Shown here piece after piece: positions 50,801 to 60,733 of a stretch of DNA of 64,000 bases. Under the pieces are notes generated by a model. That model was not told where the DNA came from and searched no databases. It saw only the letters and a program-made list of their open reading frames with translations. The position numbers and the translations under genes were made by a program. The DNA comes from Flagellimonas meishanensis (GTDB taxonomy: Bacteria > Bacteroidota > Bacteroidia > Flavobacteriales > Flavobacteriaceae). Each line of letters begins with the position of its first letter. The first letter of the stretch is position 1. The stretch lies in contig NZ_JAINVW010000001.1 of NCBI RefSeq assembly GCF_019880545.1, positions 1,399,916-1,463,915 on the forward strand, read 5' to 3'.

Positions 50801-51730
50801 TTATAACATTTTGAGATGGTCGTACATCCTTTCACGCATTTTTTCATCGGGCATAGTGCCATGACCTGCCATCATGTTGTCCAACGCATGATGGGATTTG
50901 GAGGTTCCGGGAATTACGCAGGTAACCGCTTTGTGCGACAGGATAAATTTTAAAAAGTACTGTCCCCAACTCCGTATTTCCAATTCGTCGCACCAATTTG
51001 GCAATGGCTTGTTCCTGGTAAGACGGAACAACGACCCTCCTTCAAACGGTCGGTTGATCAAAACAGCAGTGCCGTATTTTGCGGCTATGTCCAGAAGTGA
51101 TTTTTCGGCATTCCGTGAACCAATGGAATAGTTGAACTGGACAAAGTCGGGCCGTTCATCCTTAATAACCGATGCCAATCGTTCGTGGGCGCTATCCACA
51201 TAATGCGTTATGCCCCAATACCGGATAATCTTTTCGTCCTTTAACGTTCGAAGTGTTTTTACATGCGTCTGGAAATCCATCAAATTGTGTATCTGTATCA
51301 AATCCATCTGTTTTCTTCCCATTTCGGCCATGGAATTTCTAATTTGATGCCGGCCCGCTTCCTTGCCTTGGGTCCACACTTTTGTCGCATAAAAAAAATG
51401 ATTGGGATATCCCGTTTGCTGGGTCAGATCGCCGACCACGGATTCGGAATTTCCATACATTGGGGAGGAATCTATCACCTTTCCCCCTTGATCGTGCATT
51501 TTTTTCAACACCTCCAACAAAACATTCCGTTGTTCCTGCGCATATCCGACATCAAAAGTCTGCCAGGTTCCCAAACCTACCACGGGAATTTGTTCCTTGG
51601 AAGAGGGAATGGCTCTGTGGAGCATTTTACCGGAAAGGAAATCATCCACAATGTGGATGGGCATGAAGAGGCTTGCGGCTCCCAATCCAAACACTTTCAT
51701 TGTTTCCCTGCGTGATTTAATTATATCCAT
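50801..51730 (-). CDS. Aldo/keto reductase with twin-arginine signal
   Basis: 309 residues. The N-terminus has a twin-arginine-type signal (SRRETMKVFGLGAASLF), unusual for this mostly cytosolic family and suggesting export in folded form with bound NADPH. The TIM-barrel body has VIDSSPMYGNSE (Asp, Tyr), an ATKVWTQGK lysine, WGITHYVDSA and FVQFNYSIGSRNAEKS, which carry the usual catalytic tetrad positions. The catalytic His is not obvious to me in the QIHN segment. It is the last gene of a minus-strand run (AraC regulator, transporter, reductase) with a 1-bp gap to the transporter. Confidence 0.85.
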   Translation of the reverse strand: MDIIKSRRETMKVFGLGAASLFMPIHIVDDFLSGKMLHRAIPSSKEQIPVVGLGTWQTFDVGYAQEQRNVLLEVLKKMHDQGGKVIDSSPMYGNSESVVGDLTQQTGYPNHFFYATKVWTQGKEAGRHQIRNSMAEMGRKQMDLIQIHNLMDFQTHVKTLRTLKDEKIIRYWGITHYVDSAHERLASVIKDERPDFVQFNYSIGSRNAEKSLLDIAAKYGTAVLINRPFEGGSLFRLTRNKPLPNWCDELEIRSWGQYFLKFILSHKAVTCVIPGTSKSHHALDNMMAGHGTMPDEKMRERMYDHLKML

Positions 51731-51731
51731 A

Positions 51732-53003
51732 TCAATTGTCTTTTACTTCTTTTTTTGAATGCTCCCATCCTAATCTAAGTCCATTGTACGACCATAAAAG
51801 TGCCAACGGAACAGCGACCAGGGCCATTGTTGACAGGCCGAATCCCAAGGCGGTAAGCCCAGCAAAGAGCCATCCAGTCATGGCATCACCTCCCCTGTAT
51901 ATAGCGGTGTCTATGAAATTTTTGGACCTGTATTTATGGTCATGGGGAGTAACCGTAAACAGGATTTCCTTGCTTGGGCGTAATAGGAAAAAATTTCCCG
52001 CCCTATGCAAAATTAGCAATATGGCTATCATCACCAGGGATAGTTTAAAGCCCATCACAAACAAACCGCTTGCAACCAAAAGTGGAATTACGGCCATGGT
52101 GAAAGGCAATCCAATTTTTTTAATGATGCGTGCGGTAAAGAACAATTGGCCCGCTATGGCCAATGCGTTGGTGGCAAAATCCACTTGGGAGAAGTAGGAC
52201 ATTCTTTCATTGCTGGTCAAACCCGAAATTTCCAATACATGGGCCTGTTCAAAATACAAGAACGTTGAAACGGACGTGTACAATAGCACAAAGGTTGCAA
52301 TCCCCAATAGGTAATTGGATTTAAAGGTACTGCTGATAGCGTAAAACAGACCTTTGTTGGGAAGACTCAACTTTTTATGGGCGTTTCGGGCGCTTTTCAA
52401 AAGTTTGGCCTTGCCAATAACAAATAGTCCGGCCATGCAAACCATTCCAATCATAAGAAAGCAACCTGCCACGAGGAGCATTTCCATAAAGTCCAAGCGG
52501 TGGGAGAGATAATTGGATAACAGTGGCCCGGCCAAAGCACCCAAACTGCCACCCGAGGCAATCACACCAAATATTCGTTTTGAGGAAAGGCTGGAAAACA
52601 AATCCGCCATCAAGCTCCAAAAAAGAGAGACCGCAAACAGGTTAAAGACGCTGATCCATATAAAGAAAATCGTGGGCAACCAATGCATGCCGATTCCCAA
52701 GCGGAAGAGGCCATAAAAGCCCAAAATGTTAAGAAGAAAGAAGCTGTAGCAAAAAAGCAGCAACCGAAATGGAGTAAATCTTTGGTTTAAAAGTCCAAAA
52801 ATGGGAACAATGGCAATCATTACCAAAAAAGTGCCTGTAAAGAGCCATTGCATGTTTTCCGCACCATTTTTTATGCCCATTTCATCCCGAATGGGCCTTA
52901 GTATGAAATAGGCACAAAGCAGACTGAAGAAAAACAAAAAGGAAAGCAGAACGGCGCTCCGTTCCCCACGTTTCACGAACAATATTTTCTCTAGGATATC
53001 CAC
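51732..53003 (-). CDS. Major-facilitator, TLC-like (ATP/ADP-exchanger-related) transporter
   Basis: 423 residues with about 12 membrane helices. The N-terminal FSLLCAYFILRPIRDEMGI is the conserved start of the ATP:ADP-antiporter-like branch of the MFS, and RIFGVIASGGSLGALAGPLL is the central loop. Real nucleotide exchange is doubtful, because free-living relatives of this branch have unknown substrates. The start is GTG. Coupled to the reductase gene downstream (1-bp gap) and the AraC gene upstream (89 bp from the AraC stop to its start), it may move the reductase substrate or product. Confidence 0.8.
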   Translation of the reverse strand: MDILEKILFVKRGERSAVLLSFLFFFSLLCAYFILRPIRDEMGIKNGAENMQWLFTGTFLVMIAIVPIFGLLNQRFTPFRLLLFCYSFFLLNILGFYGLFRLGIGMHWLPTIFFIWISVFNLFAVSLFWSLMADLFSSLSSKRIFGVIASGGSLGALAGPLLSNYLSHRLDFMEMLLVAGCFLMIGMVCMAGLFVIGKAKLLKSARNAHKKLSLPNKGLFYAISSTFKSNYLLGIATFVLLYTSVSTFLYFEQAHVLEISGLTSNERMSYFSQVDFATNALAIAGQLFFTARIIKKIGLPFTMAVIPLLVASGLFVMGFKLSLVMIAILLILHRAGNFFLLRPSKEILFTVTPHDHKYRSKNFIDTAIYRGGDAMTGWLFAGLTALGFGLSTMALVAVPLALLWSYNGLRLGWEHSKKEVKDN

Positions 53004-53092
53004 TGATTTGAATCACAAGGCGTTTGCCATGATTCAAATATGACGAGGCTGAAGGCAATAATCTTTTTGATTTGGAAATGAGGCTGACGGAT

Positions 53093-54142
53093 TTATAAAT
53101 CTGTCCCCTCGCTGGCATTGCGGAATTCTGATGGGGTTTGCGCGGTGGCCTTCTTAAATGCCTGGTTAAAGGATGAAAGCGAGTTAAACCCACACTCATA
53201 GGCAATGGCGGCAATCTTTAAGCTCTCATAATTTGCATCCACCAGCATTTCCTTTGCCTTTTCAATGCGATAGGCGTTCAGGAAACTTGAAAAATTCTGA
53301 CCAAACTCCTTGTTTATTAGGTAGGACAATTTGTAGGGTTGTATGTTCATTTGCTTGGATAAGCTGCCAAGGGTGCAATCTGGGTTCAAGAATGGCTGCC
53401 CCTTTGTCATATATTCCAATAGCCCTGCAGTCAGCTGTTCTGTTTCTTCCGGGGTCATCTGAATGGTTTGATTCCCCTTGCCTACGTTCAACACCTGCGG
53501 ATATTTGAACACAAAAATGCTGCTTGCGAACAAAAACAGCGCATAGATCATGGGCCCCAAAAGATAAGGTGTCAGTCCCAGCATATAATTCGAGAAATAG
53601 GCAAATTGCAGTAAAAACCCTCCTACCAACAACAATAGGTACCAATACTTTCGTTCCTTTTCAATGGTTTGGCTCCAATCTCCACTACGGAGCGCCATAA
53701 AGAACAAAACCCAAGTTCCCAAAATATACACCGCTTGATGCACAAGCAGTGCGGAATACCCAAAAGTGTACCAAAACCCGTCCAAGGTAAGGTTGGAAAC
53801 CGTCAGCAACAAAAACAGTGAGGGTACAAAATGGAACAGGAATACACGTTTCCATTTTTTTCTGAATAGTTCGCAATATATATATAGGAATAGCGAAGGG
53901 CCATAAACGGAGTGTGCAAGGAACCCAAGATTCAATATCCATAGCTCTAATGCATCCACATAGACCCACAGTAGGGATTTGGCTATTCTCAATGTAACGC
54001 TGAAGAACACAATGCTGAGCAATAAGCCCGAAGGGTTTTTTTTTCGCGAGATATAGGAAATAATGGAAAGATAAAACCCCTGCACCGCAGCGACCACGGC
54101 AATCAATAGCTCAATTTCTTTGTTGATTTTTAAAACATGCAT
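53093..54142 (-). CDS. Membrane-bound AraC family regulator
   Basis: 349 residues from the ATG at 54142 (a TTG at 54163 is weaker). About seven membrane helices fill residues 8-225, as in the 7TM-AraC regulators common in this phylum, followed by a cytoplasmic linker and an AraC helix-turn-helix (about 255-345; LGSLSKQMNIQPYKLSYLIN, YRIEKAKEMLVDANYESLKI, AYECGFNSLSSFNQAFKKAT, then TPSEFR). It probably controls the transporter and reductase genes downstream on the same strand. Confidence 0.87.
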   Translation of the reverse strand: MHVLKINKEIELLIAVVAAVQGFYLSIISYISRKKNPSGLLLSIVFFSVTLRIAKSLLWVYVDALELWILNLGFLAHSVYGPSLFLYIYCELFRKKWKRVFLFHFVPSLFLLLTVSNLTLDGFWYTFGYSALLVHQAVYILGTWVLFFMALRSGDWSQTIEKERKYWYLLLLVGGFLLQFAYFSNYMLGLTPYLLGPMIYALFLFASSIFVFKYPQVLNVGKGNQTIQMTPEETEQLTAGLLEYMTKGQPFLNPDCTLGSLSKQMNIQPYKLSYLINKEFGQNFSSFLNAYRIEKAKEMLVDANYESLKIAAIAYECGFNSLSSFNQAFKKATAQTPSEFRNASEGTDL

Positions 54143-54384
54143 GGATCGACCAGATTGGCTCAAAGGTTAAATTTAGATAATTTATTCTTTAAAAATCCCA
54201 TTTCACATTGATGCAAGGCTAATTGGGGGTCGTGACGCTTTTGAAAGTATTTAAATGTCCACGGCATTGGCACAAGTTTATCATAGTAATGTGGACATAG
54301 TGCTTTTATGGATGCTTCTATCACGCCCGTTTTGTGTTATTCTGAAAAAAGGTTCTATCTTATGAACAAGAATCTTCAAGAACA

Positions 54385-57189
54385 ATGGAATTAAAAGGTA
54401 TTTTCTGTTTTTTCTTTTTATTGTCTTTTGGCCTTTTTGGTCAAGAGCTTCCACCCATCCAAAACTACGCGCCTTCGGAATACCAAGCGGAAAACCAGAA
54501 TTGGGCCATATCCCAGTCCAGAGAAAAGCTCATATATATTGCCAATAGCAAGGGGCTTCTTGAATACAATGGTGCAAAGTGGACCCTGTTTCCCTCACCC
54601 AATGGAACCATAATAAGGTCCGTGAAAGTGGTTGGCGACAAAATATACACGGGCTGCTACATGGAGTTCGGCTATTGGACGCAGGACAATTTGGGACGGC
54701 TGGTATACACCTCGCTTTCGGAGCAAATAAAGAAGAACTTAATTGAGGATGAGGAATTTTGGGGCATTTTTCACATGGATAAATGGATCTTGTTCCAATC
54801 GTTGAACAGGATATATGTGTACAACACCGAGGATGCCACTTTCAATACCATCGATTCTGAGACCACCTTGTTTCGCATGTTCCAGGTAGGTGGGAGCATT
54901 TATTTTCAAAAAAGTAACAAGGGAATCTACAAGATTGAAAATGGGCTGCCCATTTTGGTTTATGGTGGCGACCCCTTGGTCAAGGATGAGGTCATCAATA
55001 TGTTCCAACGCGAGGATGATCTTTTGCTGGTTACCCGCAACAATGGGCTTTTCAGTGCCCAAGATGGAGCTGTGGAGCCATGGCAGTCCAGTTTGGATAC
55101 GCTTTCGCCCAAGGTAAGCACGTATAGTGCCATCCGATTGGAAGACAACAGTTTGGCTTTGGGGACCATTTCCCATGGTTTGGTCCATCTTGATGAAAAT
55201 GGATCCTTACTGCAACATATAGATCAGATCAGGGGGCTGAGAAACAATACCGTACTGTCCCTCATGGAGGATGCCGATGGGAATATTTGGTTGGGATTGG
55301 ACAATGGGGTGAGCTATTTGAACCTGAAATCCCCTATCCGTGTTTTTTATGATAATAAGGGTGTTGTGGGAAGCATTTACGCTTCTACCGTGAAGGATGG
55401 GCTACTCTATCTTGGAACCAATCAAGGGCTCTTCTATAAGCCCATTGACAGTACGGAAGATTTTCAATTGATAAAGGGCACCCAAGGGCAGGTGTGGTCC
55501 TTGAACACTATAGATGGCACCCTCTTTTGCTGTCATCATCGGGGAACCTTTGTTGTTGAGGGGAATAGCGTCAAGCAGATTGCCAATGCCGAGGGCACAT
55601 GGAAAATCGGGCGTGTACCGGAGAAACCGAATTGGTTGCTGCAAGGAAACTATGATGGGCTTTACGTTCTTGAAAGATCAGGAGAAGCGTGGAAAATGCG
55701 GAACAAGATCGATGGTTTTGACCATTCATCAAGATATTTTGAAGTGCTTGGAGAGCGGATTTTTGTGAACCATGAATACAAGGGAATCTTCAAAATGAAA
55801 GTGGACAGTAATTACCAAAAGGCGAGCGATATCGTTTTGGATACAACCATTAGGGGCTCCAATACGGGAATCATAAAATATAATGGAGAACTGCTGTATG
55901 CCTATAAAAAAGGTGTACTAAAATATGAGGAAGCCTCGGACAGGTTTATTAGGGACAGTGTTTTGAGCAATGCCTACCAAGAAAGTAACTATGTATCCGG
56001 GAAGATGATTTTGGATGAAGGGGAAGACCATCTCTGGATATTCACCAATGATGACATAGCTATAATTTCCCAGGGAAAATTGGCCAGTACGCCAATAGTG
56101 AGGTCGGTGCCCTTGAAGGAGGAAATGAGAAACGACATTGTAGGTTATGAAAATGTTACTGGACTTCCCGAAGGCGGGAACCATTTGATAGGTAGTAGTT
56201 CGGGGTATCTGATCATGGATATTGACCATTTTGAAGAACCGGAATTTGTTGTCAACATTGGTGACGTGTTAAAAATGGACAAAAAAGGCAATACCAAATC
56301 CTTGGTGGCGAGGAACGCGCAGGGAAGCTTTAAGAGCCAGGAAAACAGTCTGGAAATTTCTTTTTTTGCCGCAGAGTACAACAAATACCTGAAAACCAAT
56401 TATCAATTCCAGCTGCAGGGAATCTACAACAATTGGAGCGGTTGGTCAGAGGAATCCACGGCAACCTTTGAGAACCTGCCCTCTGGGAACTATACCTTCA
56501 GGGTACGCGCAAAGATTGGTGATAAGGTATCGAGCAATGTCGCTTCCTATTCGTTCGTCATAAAACGGCCTTGGTACCTGTCCAATTTGTTTCTAATCTT
56601 ATATGCAGTGGTTATTGCTTTGGGAATCATCATGGTCCATAATTCCTACAGACGGCACTACCATAAAAAGCAGAATAAGCTAATTGAACAAAATAAGCAG
56701 GAAATGGAGCTGGCCAAAGCCCAAAATGAAAAGGAGATCATCAAGATCAAAAACGAACAACTTCAGGAAGAATTCAAGAGCAAAAGCAACGAATTGGCGG
56801 CTTCCACGCTTAGCATCATCAGAAAAAATGAGCTACTTTCCAAAGTGAAGGAGCAATTGGTGTCCAATGTGGAGGATAAAGACTCCGTAAAACCAATAAT
56901 TCGTGTCATTGATAAGAATCTTACCCAGAATGATGACTGGGAAATGTTCAAGGAAGCGTTCAACAATGCTGATCGGAGATTCTTGAAAAAGTTGAAAAAG
57001 GCACACCCAAACCTGTCGCCGAACGATGTTCGATTGTGTGCATATTTGAGGTTAAATCTTTCATCAAAAGAGATAGCGCCCTTGCTAAATATTTCCGTTC
57101 GAAGTGTGGAAATTAAACGCTATCGTTTGCGAAAAAAGATGGATTTGGCCCATGAGGACAATCTTGTAGACTATATACTAAAGCTATAA
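54385..57189 (+). CDS. Beta-propeller/Y_Y_Y sensor with LuxR-type output
   Basis: 934 residues. After a signal peptide come about 14 beta-propeller blades of the two-component-regulator-propeller kind (about 25-600; for example LMEDADGNIWLGLDNGVSYL), a Y_Y_Y domain (about 670-740; YQFQLQGIYNNWSGWSEEST), a membrane helix (about 745-765), a coiled coil (775-835), and a C-terminal winged helix-turn-helix (about 870-934) with LSPNDVRLCAYLRLNLSSKE, then IAPLLNISVRSVEIKRYRLR, i.e. a LuxR-like output in place of a histidine kinase. This phosphorylation-free design couples an outer ligand to transcription. It stands directly upstream of the beta-glucan genes and is their probable activator. Confidence 0.9.
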   Translation: MELKGIFCFFFLLSFGLFGQELPPIQNYAPSEYQAENQNWAISQSREKLIYIANSKGLLEYNGAKWTLFPSPNGTIIRSVKVVGDKIYTGCYMEFGYWTQDNLGRLVYTSLSEQIKKNLIEDEEFWGIFHMDKWILFQSLNRIYVYNTEDATFNTIDSETTLFRMFQVGGSIYFQKSNKGIYKIENGLPILVYGGDPLVKDEVINMFQREDDLLLVTRNNGLFSAQDGAVEPWQSSLDTLSPKVSTYSAIRLEDNSLALGTISHGLVHLDENGSLLQHIDQIRGLRNNTVLSLMEDADGNIWLGLDNGVSYLNLKSPIRVFYDNKGVVGSIYASTVKDGLLYLGTNQGLFYKPIDSTEDFQLIKGTQGQVWSLNTIDGTLFCCHHRGTFVVEGNSVKQIANAEGTWKIGRVPEKPNWLLQGNYDGLYVLERSGEAWKMRNKIDGFDHSSRYFEVLGERIFVNHEYKGIFKMKVDSNYQKASDIVLDTTIRGSNTGIIKYNGELLYAYKKGVLKYEEASDRFIRDSVLSNAYQESNYVSGKMILDEGEDHLWIFTNDDIAIISQGKLASTPIVRSVPLKEEMRNDIVGYENVTGLPEGGNHLIGSSSGYLIMDIDHFEEPEFVVNIGDVLKMDKKGNTKSLVARNAQGSFKSQENSLEISFFAAEYNKYLKTNYQFQLQGIYNNWSGWSEESTATFENLPSGNYTFRVRAKIGDKVSSNVASYSFVIKRPWYLSNLFLILYAVVIALGIIMVHNSYRRHYHKKQNKLIEQNKQEMELAKAQNEKEIIKIKNEQLQEEFKSKSNELAASTLSIIRKNELLSKVKEQLVSNVEDKDSVKPIIRVIDKNLTQNDDWEMFKEAFNNADRRFLKKLKKAHPNLSPNDVRLCAYLRLNLSSKEIAPLLNISVRSVEIKRYRLRKKMDLAHEDNLVDYILKL

Positions 57190-57536
57190 CACTATACAGA
57201 TTCTCACTTTTACCTAAACAATACCTATACAAACCAGTTTTTCGCCGTTGCACAAATGGAATGGTAAGTTCACGCATCCCCTATAAAAACTGGAGAAATA
57301 TCAATATCACAAAAAAAATCACATTTCTTTAAGCTGTATACTTTTTGTTGAGGTATTTTTTATGGAATTCATAGTTCTTTAAGTTAAGTTTAACGTTCCG
57401 CTTTTGTCGTTTTTTCACATTTAGCGGTAAGGTAAGATTCTGTTGGGCACTTTTTCTAACAAACAATACCAATTTCTGATTGGATTGTTAGCCGAAATAA
57501 CTCAACAGGGGAACTCAACTAAAACTAGACACTACT
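57190..57536. other. Regulatory gap before the beta-glucan genes
   Basis: 347 bp without a gene. It should hold the promoter controlled by the propeller regulator. A TATACTTTTTG-like stretch near 57343 is close to, but does not match, the Bacteroidetes -7 element TAnnTTTG. No TGAYNNNNRTCA copy was found. Confidence 0.4.
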
Positions 57537-60500
57537 ATGAAAAACTATCTGCACGTACTGATTTTTTTATTGGTTGGCATGAGTGTCCACGCACAAACGG
57601 CAAAGGTGTCCGTGGTGAGTGGGGAAACGGGCACAAAATTGGTGGTCAATGGAGAGGATTTCATGATCAATGGAATGAACTGGGACTACATTCCCATTGG
57701 CACCAATACCGTAAATGCAAATTTCTGGAACAAGTCGGATGACATAATCAAGGCTGGACTAGACACCGAAATGTCCCTATTGAAGAACATGGGCGTGAAT
57801 GTTATACGCCAATACACCGGTGTTCCCGCAAAGTGGATCAAATACATTTATGAGAATTACGGAATCTACACCATGCTCAACCATTCCTTCGGACGGTATG
57901 GATTGACTTTGGACGGGGTATGGACCCCAGTGACCATTTATGATGATCCCAAAACCGCGGCCTTTTTAATGGCCGAAGTTGAACAATTGGTCAATGAATA
58001 CAAAAACACCCCGGGAATTTTACTCTATTTACTCGGGAACGAAAATAATTATGGTCTGTTTTGGGCGGGAGCCGAAACCGAGGACTTTCCGGATGATGAA
58101 GGAAGGATTCAATTTATAGGGGAAAGCAGGGGACGGCCCATGTACCGTTTGATGAATGAAGCGGCCAAAAAAATGAAGGAATTGGATGCATCGCATCCAG
58201 TGGCTATTTGTAATGGTGATGTGCTCTTCATTGATATTGTTGCCGAAGAGTGCAAGGATGTCGATATCTACGGCACCAACACTTATCGCGGTGTATCATT
58301 TGGCGATATGTTCCAAGTGGTGAAGGACAAGCTGGACAAACCCGTAATGTTCACCGAATTTGGAGCCGATGCATTCAATGCTGTTGAAAATAAGGAAGAC
58401 CAATACTCACAGGCGTACTATATGGTAGGCAACTGGAAGGAAATTTATGAAAATGCCGAAGGCTTGGGTAAAGTTGGTAATTCCATTGGAGGCTTCACCT
58501 TCCAGTTTAGTGATGGCTGGTGGAAGTTTGGTTTTGACAAGCGTGAGAATGCCGATGTCCATGATAACAACGCGTCATGGTCAAACGGAGGATATGCCAG
58601 GGATTTGGCAGAACCCGGTGCTAACAATATGAACGAGGAATGGTTTGGAATCTGTGCGAAGGGAGCAACAAACCCTAGGGGGCTCTATGAGCTATATCCC
58701 CGTGCAGCCTACTATGCGTTGAAGGAAGCCCATCAACTGAATCCTTATGCAGAAGGAGTGGACCTTGGATTTGTTCAAAACCACTTTGATAATATAGAAT
58801 TGATGGAAGCCGTGCTGAAAGCACGCGGAGATAAGGCCGCTTTGCAGGGCGAGCAGAGCAACCTACTTCGCATAAGTAATTTAACAGCAAGATTTTCCAC
58901 ATTCAGTACAGGTGGTAGTCTGATTACGACACCGGAAAATGCCGACCCTGACGACCCAAACACATTCCCAAACCAGTTGGGCTTTGATCACATGCAATCT
59001 TATTTTGTTGGGGTAGAAGGCAATCCCGCCTCCAACATGCGGGCCGAGGTAAACTTTAACGTAGTTGGAAATGTGGCACAGAATCCCATCAACGAGATTT
59101 TTTATGAGAATAATTCCCGGCCAATAGAGGTCAATACCGATCAGGGCAACGTGCTTGTGCAGGATGTAAATAGGATACGGGTGTACCAAGCCGAATTCGA
59201 GTGGAAGGCCAAGGAATTTGATATAAGGGGATTCTATAGGACCGGGCACTATCATTGGGGCTACGAAGGCGACTTTTTCGGATTTTATCCAGAAGCCAAT
59301 TATGGACCCAACTTGGATATATATAATGGTGAGATATTGGGTGCCGAAATCGATGGCAAAGGCCCACTAAAAGGTTTTAAGGCCGCCATAGGTCCACAAT
59401 TATGGTGGGGAGCCAATCCAACGATGCTGTTCAAATACAGCACCCATATTGGCAAGTTTGATGTCACGGGTATATACCATAGGGATTTTGAAACCGATGT
59501 CGTTCTGGATGAAAACGGTAGAAGACAATTGGATGTGAACCAATTGCGTAGTGGGGTGATTCCACCTTGGCCCACCGAAAGAGCGGCATTGGCCATTGAA
59601 AGAGAGTTCGGTAAGTTCGGATTTGAAGTTGGTGGAGTATGGGCTGGTAGTCCATTGAATGGTATTGCCTTTCAAGATGTCAGAGGAACCCCCGGAAACT
59701 ATGTGGTGTTTGAGGATAGAATCCAAGAAACCGATAACTGGGGAGGAAAATTCAAGGTAACCTATGAAGGAGGAAAATTCAACTGGTACGGTCAAACGGC
59801 CTATATGGGGCTTATAGCCAATGGAGGTGCAGACCAGACCTTGACGTTTACCGGTTGGAAATTGAGAGATACCGGAAGCGGTAACCAGGTCAATGTATTG
59901 TCCGGATTTACTTTTGCGACTGGCAATTTTCAAATTGCACCCAACTTCATGTGGCAAAAACCATTGGTTGATGCCATGCCACAAGATGTTCAGGGGCCAG
60001 GTAGGCTCAGAAATATTATTGACGACCCATTTGCGGTTAGGGCAAACCGAGAAACTACGGCCGGTGAAATATTGTTGACCTATGATCCCACACCAGGAAC
60101 ATGGATGTATGAGTGGGATAATGATAGAGCCGAGGATGCCAAGTTCGCAATGAACCTTGGTTTTGTCTACCGCCATTTGCCCACCACTATGGATGCGCAC
60201 ATTGGGTTTAATGCTCAAAGACAGTTTTTTGCCTTTCCAAATTCTGCACCTGCGGTTGATTTGTGGGAAGTCCACTCCAGAATGGTCTCAAAGCTTGGAC
60301 CTGATTTGGGGATAATAGGAAATTTCTACTATGGCAATGGACAGGGCAATGGAGACTCACAACGATTGATCAATCGTTTTGGTGGCGATATCCGAATGAT
60401 TTACAAAAACTTCAAATTACGCTACGAGCAAAAAATAAACGATTGGGGACCGTATGATTACCATCGCGATTTCAACTTGACATATCCTGTGCAGTTGATG

Positions 60501-60722
60501 TTGGATATATCCACAACCCTTGGAAAACCAGATTGGTTCATTTTACCGAGTACACAGGTGGGCATACGTGGCATATGGCGTTCCCTGAATGAATTTTCGC
60601 CACGGTATTTGCCCAATGTGGCCGAGGAATTTGCCAATCAACCCATAATTAGTCCTGTTGGTTTTGACAACGGTAACGAATGGGAGATCATGACATATAT
60701 ACACATCAACATCGGGAAATAA
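57537..60722 (+). CDS. Glycoside hydrolase (GH2-like TIM barrel) fused to a probable outer-membrane barrel
   Basis: 1061 residues with a signal peptide (cleavage after VHAQ). Residues about 30-420 are a clan-A TIM barrel: FMINGMNWDYIPIGTN, MGVNVIRQYTG, the acid/base Glu169 in LLGNENNYG, and the nucleophile Glu274 in VMFTEFGAD, as in GH2/GH5-type enzymes. After a linker the remaining roughly 600 residues are alternating, aromatic-rich beta strands (YQAEFEWKAKEFDIRGFYRT, FKLRYEQKINDWGPYDYHRD, VGIRGIWRSLNEFSP) that look like an outer-membrane beta-barrel, although the terminal residue is Lys rather than Phe. The enzyme would thus be fixed to the outer membrane. First gene of the glucan set, followed by lipoprotein and GH16 genes. 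Confidence 0.8.
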   Translation: MKNYLHVLIFLLVGMSVHAQTAKVSVVSGETGTKLVVNGEDFMINGMNWDYIPIGTNTVNANFWNKSDDIIKAGLDTEMSLLKNMGVNVIRQYTGVPAKWIKYIYENYGIYTMLNHSFGRYGLTLDGVWTPVTIYDDPKTAAFLMAEVEQLVNEYKNTPGILLYLLGNENNYGLFWAGAETEDFPDDEGRIQFIGESRGRPMYRLMNEAAKKMKELDASHPVAICNGDVLFIDIVAEECKDVDIYGTNTYRGVSFGDMFQVVKDKLDKPVMFTEFGADAFNAVENKEDQYSQAYYMVGNWKEIYENAEGLGKVGNSIGGFTFQFSDGWWKFGFDKRENADVHDNNASWSNGGYARDLAEPGANNMNEEWFGICAKGATNPRGLYELYPRAAYYALKEAHQLNPYAEGVDLGFVQNHFDNIELMEAVLKARGDKAALQGEQSNLLRISNLTARFSTFSTGGSLITTPENADPDDPNTFPNQLGFDHMQSYFVGVEGNPASNMRAEVNFNVVGNVAQNPINEIFYENNSRPIEVNTDQGNVLVQDVNRIRVYQAEFEWKAKEFDIRGFYRTGHYHWGYEGDFFGFYPEANYGPNLDIYNGEILGAEIDGKGPLKGFKAAIGPQLWWGANPTMLFKYSTHIGKFDVTGIYHRDFETDVVLDENGRRQLDVNQLRSGVIPPWPTERAALAIEREFGKFGFEVGGVWAGSPLNGIAFQDVRGTPGNYVVFEDRIQETDNWGGKFKVTYEGGKFNWYGQTAYMGLIANGGADQTLTFTGWKLRDTGSGNQVNVLSGFTFATGNFQIAPNFMWQKPLVDAMPQDVQGPGRLRNIIDDPFAVRANRETTAGEILLTYDPTPGTWMYEWDNDRAEDAKFAMNLGFVYRHLPTTMDAHIGFNAQRQFFAFPNSAPAVDLWEVHSRMVSKLGPDLGIIGNFYYGNGQGNGDSQRLINRFGGDIRMIYKNFKLRYEQKINDWGPYDYHRDFNLTYPVQLMLDISTTLGKPDWFILPSTQVGIRGIWRSLNEFSPRYLPNVAEEFANQPIISPVGFDNGNEWEIMTYIHINIGK

Positions 60723-60733
60723 AAGTTTCAAAA

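Noticed and set aside
57340..57360. Bacteroidetes -7 promoter element before the glucan locus
   Set aside because: TATACTTTTTG does not fit TAnnTTTG and no -33 TTTG lies at the right distance.
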